The notes below the pieces were generated by a model. It saw nothing but the letters and a program-made list of their open reading frames with translations, was not told the DNA's origin and made no database searches. The position numbers were made by a program, and so were the translations under genes. From contig CAYORU010000055.1 in assembly GCA_964406445.1 (NCBI GenBank), forward strand, positions 1-13,842: a stretch of 13,842 nt of DNA, given 5' to 3'. Shown here piece by piece: positions 6,407-13,842 of the stretch; within the stretch, counting starts at the first letter, position 1, and every line of letters begins with the position of its first letter. Origin of the DNA: SG8-30 sp964406445. Its GTDB lineage: Bacteria > Pseudomonadota > Gammaproteobacteria > Steroidobacterales > Steroidobacteraceae.

Positions 6407-8470
6407 TCAGTCGGCGTAGCGCTCGAGCAGGCGCTGCTGGGCGTTGACCGGGATCGCGTCGCCGGGCGTGATGCGCGTGTACCTGCCCTCGGCGTCGAGC
6501 TGCCACGCGTTGACGTTGTCCTCGAGGTAGGCCTCGAGGTCCTCGAGGATCCTCGCGCGCAGCTTCGGGCGCCCGATCTCGAAGGCGACCTCGACGCGGC
6601 GGAAGAAATTTCGCTCCATCCAGTCGGCGCTGGAGCACCACAGTTCGGGTTCCCCGCCGTTCTCGAAGTGGAAGACGCGCGAGTGCTCGAGGAACCTGCC
6701 GACGATCGAGCGGACCGTGATGTTCTCGGAGACGCCCGCGAGGCCCGGGCGCAGCGCGCATATGCCGCGCACGATCAGGTCGCAGCGCACCCCGGCCTGC
6801 GAGGCGCGATACAGGGCCTGCACGACCTGAGGCTCGATCAGGGCGTTCATCTTGGCGAGGACGCGCGCCGGGCGTCCCGCCCGCGCATGGGCGATTTCGC
6901 GCTCGATCTTCTCGAGCAGGCCCGAATGCAGGCTGAAGGGCGACTGCAGCAGCCTGCGCAGCCGCGGCGAGCGCGTGAGGCTGGTCAGCTGGCGGAACAG
7001 GTCGTGCAGGTCCTCGCCGACCTGGTCGTCGGCGGTGAACAGGCCGTAGTCGGTGTAGGCGCGCGCCGTCCGGGCGTGGTAGTTGCCGGTTCCCACGTGG
7101 CAGTAGCGGCGCAGCCCCTCCTCCTCGCGGCGCACGACGAGCACTAGCTTGGCGTGGGTCTTGAAGCCGACCACGCCGTACATCACGTGGACCCCGGCCT
7201 CCTGCAGGCGGTTGGCGAGCTCGATGTTGGCGGCCTCGTCGAAGCGCGCGCGCAGCTCCACGATCGCCGTGACGTCCTTGCCGTTGCGCGCGGCCTCGAC
7301 CAGCGCGTCCACGATCAGCGAGTCGGCGCCGGCGCGGTACAGCGTCATCTTGACCGCGAGGACGCGCGGGTCCGTCGCAGCCTGCCGCACGAAGTCGGTC
7401 ACCGGCTGGAAGGACTGGAACGGGTGGTGCAGCAGCACGTCGCGCTGGCGGATGACGGCGAAGAGGTCGGTGGGCTGGGTCATCCGCGCCGGCGTGCCGG
7501 GCGTGAACGCGGGGTACTTGAGGTCAGGCCGGTCGACGAGGTCGTAGAGCGACATCAGCCGGTTGAGGTTGACGGGTCCCGCGGCCTGGTAGACGTCGTC
7601 AGGCTCCAGCGCGAACTGCCCGCGCAGGAACGACACCAGCGGCTCCGGGCAGTCGTGCGAGGTCTCGAGTCGGACCGCGGCGCCGTAGCGGCGGTGCGCG
7701 AGCTCGCCCTCCACCGCGCGGAGCAGGTCGTCCACCTCCTCGTCGTCGACGTAGAGGTCGCTGTTGCGCGTCACCCGGAACTGCCAGCAGCCCTGCACCT
7801 CGACCCCCTCGAACAGGCGGTCGATGTTGGTCATGATGATCCTGGAAAGCAGCGCCAGCGTGTGCGGGTCGTCGCCGGCGGCCTTGCCGAGCGCGATCAC
7901 GCGCGGCAGCGAGCGCGGCACCTGCACCACGGCGAGGCTCGCGTTGCGCCCGTAGGCGTCGCGGCCGGCGAGCTGGACCAGGAAGTTCAGGCTCTTGTTC
8001 TGGATGCGCGGGAATGGGCGCGCCGGGTCCAGGGCGAGCGGCGTGAGCACCGGCTCGACCTCGGACATGAAGTACTCGCGCATCCACTTGCGGATCGCCG
8101 CGGGCGGACGGTCGGCCACGAGCCCGAGGCGCTCGGCCTCGAGGGCGGGCCGCAGCACGTCGTTCAGCAGCCGGTACTGGCCGGTGACGAGGTCCCGCGC
8201 CCGGTACGCGATGGCCCCGAGCTGCTCCTGCGGCGTGAGGCCGTCCGGGCCGGGCTGGGAGCTGCCGAGCTCCACGCGCTGCTTGAGGCCGGAGACCCGG
8301 ATCTCGAAGAACTCGTCCAGGTTGGCCGAGGCGATGGCCAGGAAGCGCACCCGCTCGAGCAGGGGCACGGACTCGTCGGCGGCCTGCGCCAGCACGCGCG
8401 CATTGAACTCGAGCAGCGACAGCTCGCGGTTGATGTAGAGGCCGGGGGCCTTGAGGTTAGGCTCGTCCAT
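6407..8470 (-). CDS. ppk1: Polyphosphate kinase Ppk1
   Basis: Ppk1 reversibly transfers the gamma phosphate of ATP to polyphosphate and is typically membrane-associated. With ATG 8470 it has 687 residues, against 688 in E. coli. A TTG at 8485 would add five residues and is less likely. The N-terminal domain begins LYINRELSLLEFNARVLAQA. The phospholipase-D-like catalytic half contains the phosphorylated histidine in GFKTHAKLVLV (H439, E. coli H435) and the second histidine in GRFLEHSRVFHF (H596, E. coli H592). YCHVGTGNYH and YTDYGLFTAD are also typical. The gene is intact. It converges on ppx across a repeat cluster and lies 88 bases downstream of the M23 peptidase gene on the same strand, close enough for partial co-transcription. 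Confidence 0.96.
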   Translation of the reverse strand: MDEPNLKAPGLYINRELSLLEFNARVLAQAADESVPLLERVRFLAIASANLDEFFEIRVSGLKQRVELGSSQPGPDGLTPQEQLGAIAYRARDLVTGQYRLLNDVLRPALEAERLGLVADRPPAAIRKWMREYFMSEVEPVLTPLALDPARPFPRIQNKSLNFLVQLAGRDAYGRNASLAVVQVPRSLPRVIALGKAAGDDPHTLALLSRIIMTNIDRLFEGVEVQGCWQFRVTRNSDLYVDDEEVDDLLRAVEGELAHRRYGAAVRLETSHDCPEPLVSFLRGQFALEPDDVYQAAGPVNLNRLMSLYDLVDRPDLKYPAFTPGTPARMTQPTDLFAVIRQRDVLLHHPFQSFQPVTDFVRQAATDPRVLAVKMTLYRAGADSLIVDALVEAARNGKDVTAIVELRARFDEAANIELANRLQEAGVHVMYGVVGFKTHAKLVLVVRREEEGLRRYCHVGTGNYHARTARAYTDYGLFTADDQVGEDLHDLFRQLTSLTRSPRLRRLLQSPFSLHSGLLEKIEREIAHARAGRPARVLAKMNALIEPQVVQALYRASQAGVRCDLIVRGICALRPGLAGVSENITVRSIVGRFLEHSRVFHFENGGEPELWCSSADWMERNFFRRVEVAFEIGRPKLRARILEDLEAYLEDNVNAWQLDAEGRYTRITPGDAIPVNAQQRLLERYAD

Positions 8471-8558
8471 GAAACCCGCATCCAACAGCGGCTTTGTTAC
8501 AGCCCGATGATAGCCCCGGTCGTCCTGCGGGGGCGGCCGGTCGGCGGCCCGCCCGGCC

Positions 8559-9860
8559 TCAGGGGGAGGCGAGCGCCACGCGGACCGCGGAGTCGGCCTT
8601 CAGGGCGTCGAGCCCTGCGAGCAGCGGAGCCGCCTTCTCCAGGAAGTCCTGCTTCAGCTTCGCCGGGATTTCCTCGGCCTTCGGCAGAGGGATCGTGGCG
8701 GGGTTGCGGTGGACCCCGTTCACCCGGTACTCGTAGTGCAGGTGCGGGCCGGTGGCGAGGCCGGTCATGCCGATGTAGCCGATGACCTCGCCCTGCTTGA
8801 CCCTGTCGCCGACGCGCAGGCCGCGCGCATATCGCGACATGTGGGCATAGAGCGTCGTGACCCCGCCCGTGTGGGCGAGCACCACGGTGTTGCCGTAGCC
8901 GCCCTTGACGCCGCGGAACTGCACCCTGCCGCTGCCCGCCGCCTTGATCGGCGTGCCGACCGGCGCGGCGAAATCGACGCCGCGGTGGGCGCGGATGGTA
9001 TTCAGCACCGGGTGGCGGCGCGCGAGGTTGAAGCCGGAGCTGATCCTCGCGAAGTCCACCGGAAAGCGCAGGAACGCCTTGCGGACGCTTTTGCCGTCCG
9101 GCGTGTAGTACTCGACCGAGCCGTCCGGCATGACGTAGCGCACCGCCCGGTAGCTGCGGCCGTTGTTCACGAACTCGGCGGCGAGGATCTCGCCGTCGCG
9201 CAGCCGCTCGCCGTCGCGCCACTTCTGCTCGTAGGTGACCGCGAAGCTGTCGCCGGGCTGCACCTCGTTGACGAAGTCGATGTCGTAGCGGAACACCTCG
9301 GCCAGCGATACCGCGAGCAGGTCGGTGCCGCCCGCCGCGTTGACGGCGCCGTACAGCGAGGAGTCGATCGTCCCCGCCATGCCGACCTCGCGCAGCTCGA
9401 GCGGCGTCTCGACGATGCTGGTCTCGAAGCCTTTCTCGGCGCGGGTCACGGACAGCAGCGCGGTGTCCGAGACCCGGCGCGTCAGCGACTTGAGCTCGCC
9501 GTCGAGATGGGTGAGCAGGATGACGTCGCCCGGCCGCAGCCGGTCGAGGCTCTTCTTCACGTCGGGCAGGCTGCGGATCGCCGCCAGGTCGGTCAGCGAG
9601 AGCTGCATCTTGCGGAACAGCGCGTCGAGCGTGTCGTTGCGCCGCACGACGATCTCGAGCGTCTCGAAGGGGTCGATCGAAACGATGTCCTGCACCACCT
9701 GCTCGACGGACGCGGCGGGTGGCGGCGCCTCGGGCGCGGCCGGCTGGCGGGTCAGCCAGAGCGAGGAGGCGAGCGCGACGCCCGCGACGATGCTCGAGGC
9801 GAAGATGCCGAAACGGCAGGGCCGCGCGGCATCCGCGGCCATGGCGGTCGGCCCCCGCAT
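8559..9860 (-). CDS. MepM-like M23 murein DD-endopeptidase
   Basis: This is a predicted zinc metallopeptidase that cuts peptidoglycan cross-links in the periplasm during wall growth. The 433-residue product has one N-terminal membrane segment (about 15-36), a proline/alanine-rich linker, a LysM/OapA-like module (about 70-117: VVRRNDTLDALFRKM to LRPGDVILL), a middle domain, and an M23 domain at about 265-400. Zinc and catalytic residues are in place: H292 and D296 in AHRGVDFAAPVGTP, H340 in LYAH, H373 and H375 in GPHLHYEY. The segment SSGFNLARRHPVLNTIRAHRGVDF follows E. coli MepM (YebA). ATG 9860 is chosen because AGGGAGAAGGA lies just before it; ATG 9842 is the alternative, and the open frame further upstream is not supported. 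The gene is divergent from tyrS. Confidence 0.93.
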   Translation of the reverse strand: MRGPTAMAADAARPCRFGIFASSIVAGVALASSLWLTRQPAAPEAPPPAASVEQVVQDIVSIDPFETLEIVVRRNDTLDALFRKMQLSLTDLAAIRSLPDVKKSLDRLRPGDVILLTHLDGELKSLTRRVSDTALLSVTRAEKGFETSIVETPLELREVGMAGTIDSSLYGAVNAAGGTDLLAVSLAEVFRYDIDFVNEVQPGDSFAVTYEQKWRDGERLRDGEILAAEFVNNGRSYRAVRYVMPDGSVEYYTPDGKSVRKAFLRFPVDFARISSGFNLARRHPVLNTIRAHRGVDFAAPVGTPIKAAGSGRVQFRGVKGGYGNTVVLAHTGGVTTLYAHMSRYARGLRVGDRVKQGEVIGYIGMTGLATGPHLHYEYRVNGVHRNPATIPLPKAEEIPAKLKQDFLEKAAPLLAGLDALKADSAVRVALASP

Positions 9861-9911
9861 CGATCCTTCTCCCTGCTGCACGTCGGCCCCGCCACGAGTG
9901 TGGAAAACGGA

Positions 9912-9940
9912 ACGGTAAACAACCGGGTCCGTCCGGTCAA
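9912..9940 (-). promoter_or_regulatory. Candidate promoter of the M23 peptidase gene
   Basis: On the minus strand, TTGACC (9940-9935) is followed after 17 bases by TACCGT (9917-9912). The -35 is good and the -10 weak (3/6). Its position, about 50 bases before the ATG at 9860, suits a short leader. Confidence 0.35.
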
Positions 9941-10020
9941 CCGGATGTTTCCCTTGTTCGTCAGCGGCTTGTGACGCATTTCCCGGTTGCGACGAGCCAC
10001 GCCGCAGCAACCCGCCTGCA

Positions 10021-10049
10021 TTGCGCGGCCCGCCGGGCCTGCCTAGAGT
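10021..10049 (+). promoter_or_regulatory. Candidate promoter of tyrS
   Basis: TTGCGC (10021-10026) and TAGAGT (10044-10049) are spaced by 17 bases, with 3/6 and 4/6 matches. The start would be near 10056, about 30 bases before the tyrS GTG. I see no T-box leader, as expected for a gammaproteobacterium. Confidence 0.35.
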
Positions 10050-10087
10050 GGCGGCTTTGCCCGGGCCCGGGCGCGAGGAAGCGGACC

Positions 10088-11293
10088 GTGACCCCTGCCG
10101 AGCAGCTGGCCGAACTGCGCCGCGGCGCCCAGGAGATCCTCCTCGAGGAGGACCTGACGAGGAAGCTCGCCCGCGGCAAGCCGCTCGTGGTCAAGGCGGG
10201 CTTCGACCCCACCGCGCCTGACCTGCATCTCGGCCACACCGTCCTCATCAACAAGATGCGGCAGTTCCAGGAACTCGGCCACCAGGTGGTGTTCCTGATC
10301 GGGGACTTCACGGGGATGATCGGCGACCCGACCGGCAAGAGCGCGACCCGGCCGCGGCTCACCCCGGCGGACGTCGAGGCCAACGCCCGGACGTACCAGG
10401 ACCAGATCTTCAAGATCCTCGACCCGGCGCGGACGCGGATCGACTTCAACTCGCGCTGGATGGGCGCGATGAACGCCTCTGGCATGATCGAGCTGGCCGC
10501 CCGCTACACCGTGGCGCGCATGCTCGAGCGCGACGACTTCTCGAAGCGCTACAAGTCGGGCCAGCCGATCGCGATCCACGAGTTCCTCTACCCGCTGGTG
10601 CAGGGTTACGACTCCGTGGCGCTGAAGGCCGACGTCGAGCTCGGCGGCACCGACCAGAAGTTCAACCTGCTGGTCGGCCGCCAGCTGCAGGCGGACTATG
10701 GCCAGGAGCCGCAGGTGGTGCTCACCATGCCGCTGCTCGAGGGCACGGACGGCGTCAACAAGATGTCGAAGTCGCTCGGCAACTACGTCGGCATCCACGA
10801 ACCGGCCGGGGAGATGTTCGGCAAGCTGATGTCCGTGTCCGATACGCTCATGTGGCGCTACTTCGAGCTGCTGTCCTTCCGGCCCGGCCGCGAGCTCGAG
10901 GCGTTGCGCTCGGGGGTCGCCGGGGGCCGCAACCCGCGCGACGTCAAGTTCGAGCTCGCCTGCGAGATCGTCGACCGCTTCCACGGCGCCGGCGCCGGCG
11001 AGGCCGAAAAGGCCGCCTTCATCGCCCGCTTCCGCGAGGGCGCGATGCCCGCGGACATGCCCGAGCTGAGCCTCGCCGCGCCCGACGGCCGGCTCAAGCT
11101 CGCGCAGGTGCTCAAGGAGGCGCAACTCGTCGCCAGCGCCTCGGCCGGCTACCGCATGATCGAGCAGGGCGCGGTGCGCGTCGACGGCGAGCGCGCCGGC
11201 GACCGTGACGCGGCGCTCGAGGCCGGCGCGACGTATGTCGTGCAGGTGGGCAAGCGGGCGTTTGCGAGAGTAAGAGTGACCGGTGATCGGTGA
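10088..11293 (+). CDS. tyrS: Tyrosyl-tRNA synthetase (TyrZ-like subtype)
   Basis: This class I synthetase charges tRNA-Tyr with tyrosine. The 401-residue product has the HIGH-type motif HLGH (47-50) within GFDPTAPDLHLGH, GDFTGMIGDPTGKSATR (72-88), VELGGTDQKFNLLVGR (183-198) and KMSKS (225-229). A C-terminal S4 RNA-binding domain occupies about 335-395. The wording is that of the TyrZ subtype (P. aeruginosa PA0668, near 399 aa) rather than E. coli TyrS. The start is GTG 10088, with GAGGA at 10075-10079 eight bases upstream; the frame is open far upstream, but that part is non-coding. The last five codons (VTGDR) and the TGA stop lie inside a tandem heptamer repeat, so the natural end has probably been replaced. 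Confidence 0.95.
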   Translation: MTPAEQLAELRRGAQEILLEEDLTRKLARGKPLVVKAGFDPTAPDLHLGHTVLINKMRQFQELGHQVVFLIGDFTGMIGDPTGKSATRPRLTPADVEANARTYQDQIFKILDPARTRIDFNSRWMGAMNASGMIELAARYTVARMLERDDFSKRYKSGQPIAIHEFLYPLVQGYDSVALKADVELGGTDQKFNLLVGRQLQADYGQEPQVVLTMPLLEGTDGVNKMSKSLGNYVGIHEPAGEMFGKLMSVSDTLMWRYFELLSFRPGRELEALRSGVAGGRNPRDVKFELACEIVDRFHGAGAGEAEKAAFIARFREGAMPADMPELSLAAPDGRLKLAQVLKEAQLVASASAGYRMIEQGAVRVDGERAGDRDAALEAGATYVVQVGKRAFARVRVTGDR

Positions 11294-11367
11294 CCGGTGA
11301 TCGGCAAGAACGCGCGAGGCGAGGCACGGCCCGGTTTGGCTGGTCACTGGTCACCGATCACCGTCAC
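11276..11367. repeat. Heptamer inverted-repeat element A
   Basis: The left arm (11276-11304) is four 7-bp units alternating GTGACCG and GTGATCG plus a G. The right arm (11342-11367) is its imperfect inverse: one base is missing and two are changed. Between them are 37 bases ending in GCACGGCCCGGTTTGGC (11324-11340), a 17-mer that recurs with two differences in element B. The left arm contains the tyrS stop codon. The pair could fold into a long hairpin and act as a terminator or REP-like element. Confidence 0.85.
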
Positions 11368-11398
11368 GGCTCGAGCCTCACATGACCCAGGGACCCCC

Positions 11399-12937
<1,539 letters not shown>

Positions 12938-12953
12938 TGCGTGAGCCGGGAAA

Positions 12954-13090
12954 GTGATCGGTGATCGGTGATCGGTGATCGGCCAGATACCGACATTCAG
13001 GGCATCCTGCAATTGGCCAGATTTCGGCCGGAAACCCCCGCGAAAGCACAGCCCGGTTCGGCCGATCACCGGTCACCGATCACCGGTCAC
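12954..13090. repeat. Heptamer inverted-repeat element B
   Basis: The left arm (12954-12982) is four perfect GTGATCG units plus a G. The right arm (13062-13090) is the inverse of alternating GTGACCG/GTGATCG units and is the exact 29-base reverse complement of the left arm of element A. The 79-base middle ends in GCACAGCCCGGTTCGGC (13046-13062), shared with element A. The element starts 16 bases after the transporter stop and ends 11 bases before the rRNA P1 -35 box, so it fills most of the space between them. Confidence 0.85.
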
Positions 13091-13101
13091 TTTTCTTCCT
13101 G

Positions 13102-13129
13102 TTGACTCCCCCTTCCGCCTCGCTATACT
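13102..13129 (+). promoter_or_regulatory. rRNA operon promoter P1
   Basis: TTGACT (13102-13107) and TATACT (13124-13129) are spaced by 16 bases, each 5/6 to consensus. The bases after the -10 are G+C-rich (GCGCGCCCC), the discriminator type that makes stable-RNA promoters sensitive to ppGpp. Upstream of the -35 is a T-rich decamer (13091-13100), and immediately before that repeat element B. A small UUCG-loop hairpin (CCTC, TTCG, GAGG at 13152-13163) lies in the leader. Confidence 0.75.
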
Positions 13130-13196
13130 GCGCGCCCCTCGATCGCCGGGGCCTCTTCGGAGGGGTCTGGCGGGGTCTGTTGCGCCGCAAGAGGTG

Positions 13197-13224
13197 TTGA
13201 CAGTAACCCCGTTTGACCTAAACT
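13197..13224 (+). promoter_or_regulatory. rRNA operon promoter P2
   Basis: A consensus TTGACA (13197-13202) is followed after 16 bases by TAAACT (13219-13224). It lies 95 bases downstream of P1, in the tandem P1-P2 arrangement usual for gammaproteobacterial rrn operons. Confidence 0.65.
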
Positions 13225-13256
13225 AGGCGGTCTTCCCCGACGCTTTGACGACCGGG

Positions 13257-13294
13257 GCGTTCTTTAAGAATCGAGCAGGTAATTTGTGTGGGGA
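13257..13294 (+). promoter_or_regulatory. rrn leader boxA / boxC-like antitermination region
   Basis: GTTCTTTAAGA (13259-13269) corresponds to boxA (E. coli TGCTCTTTAACA), the NusB/NusE binding site of the rRNA antitermination complex. GTAATTTGTGTGGGG (13280-13294) corresponds to the conserved boxC-like AATCTGTGTGGG segment. Between here and 16S lies an unannotated leader (to about 13409) that would hold the 5' side of the RNase III processing stem. Confidence 0.65.
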
Positions 13295-13393
13295 CTCGCG
13301 TCAGGTTGTCCATCAAGGGCGACATTGAGCGAGTAACCAAGCGTCCAGCAGAGTCGAGAAATCGGCGAGTCGGAGCAGCTTGGGGTCTCGCTA

Positions 13394-13409
13394 TTCAGCT
13401 CAAGCCATT

Positions 13410-13417
<8 letters not shown>
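13394..13417 (+). other. Leader hairpin spanning the 16S 5' end
   Basis: TTCAGCTCAA (13394-13403) can pair with TTGAACTGAA (13408-13417) through a 4-base loop GCCA, with one mismatch. The 3' arm covers about the first eight bases of mature 16S rRNA. Confidence 0.45.

Positions 13418-13842
<425 letters not shown>

Noticed and set aside
6192..6761. An open frame on the minus strand running through the N gap
   Set aside because: It translates repeats and 34 unknown codons, and otherwise overlaps ppk1 in a wrong frame.
8471..8485. TTG at 8485 as the ppk1 start
   Set aside because: ATG 8470 gives 687 residues, nearly the E. coli length, with the active-site histidines four positions from the E. 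coli numbers.
8483..8504. A PhoB box upstream of ppk1 (CTGTAACAAAG on the minus strand)
   Set aside because: Only one half-site resembles the Pho box; the second CTGT is 14 bases away instead of 11 and lacks the rest of the motif.
7154..8785. A 543-codon plus-strand frame opposite ppk1
   Set aside because: Antisense of an intact ppk1 with a repetitive, motif-free product; typical high-GC shadow.
8709..9974. A 421-codon plus-strand frame opposite the M23 peptidase
   Set aside because: Antisense shadow; no recognisable domain, and the M23 active-site residues are all on the other strand.
12954..13090. CRISPR-like array suggested by regularly repeated units
   Set aside because: The units are 7-bp tandem repeats without spacers, arranged as inverted arms; no cas gene is present.

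Overview
The window is high-GC chromosomal DNA from a gammaproteobacterium. The closest textual resemblance of the partial 16S rRNA at the right end is to Steroidobacter-like or related lineages; the order is only a guess from memory of such sequences. The 100 N bases at 6281-6380 show that this is a draft scaffold with an unsized gap. The gene content is mostly housekeeping, and I see no phage, CRISPR array, toxin or defence gene.

Layout from left to right. (1) Positions 1-1906 hold the end of a ferric-iron type ABC importer: a permease cut by the window edge and an FbpC-like ATPase overlapping it. (2) A lone FecCD/BtuC-family permease lies on the minus strand at 1826-2794 and meets the ATPase gene tail to tail. 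(3) Divergent from it, rppH (mRNA 5' pyrophosphohydrolase) is followed 2 bases later by a one-TM coiled-coil protein of DUF6776 type. (4) erpA (Fe-S carrier) has its own promoter and is followed by ppx (exopolyphosphatase). (5) ppk1 (polyphosphate kinase) converges on ppx; the junction is filled with copies of an AAGGGGACATTCCCTT repeat and contains the assembly gap. (6) Upstream of ppk1, also on the minus strand, is a MepM-like M23 endopeptidase, divergent from tyrS. (7) tyrS is followed by an AbgT-family transporter and then by an rRNA operon with tandem promoters, a boxA leader and the first 433 bases of 16S rRNA.

Functional links. Ppx and Ppk1 degrade and make polyphosphate, so the convergent pair is a complete polyP cycle. 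The order DUF6776, erpA, M23 peptidase (reverse strand), tyrS, rrn recalls the Pseudomonas aeruginosa PA0663-PA0668.1 neighbourhood as I remember it. Here ppx/ppk1 sits where anmK would be, and the AbgT transporter sits between tyrS and rrn.

The most unusual structure concerns the transporter. It is bracketed by two related repeat elements made of 7-bp units (GTGATCG/GTGACCG) whose outermost 29-bp arms are perfect inverted complements 1.8 kb apart. One element provides the stop codon of tyrS. The other ends 11 bases upstream of the rRNA P1 -35 box.
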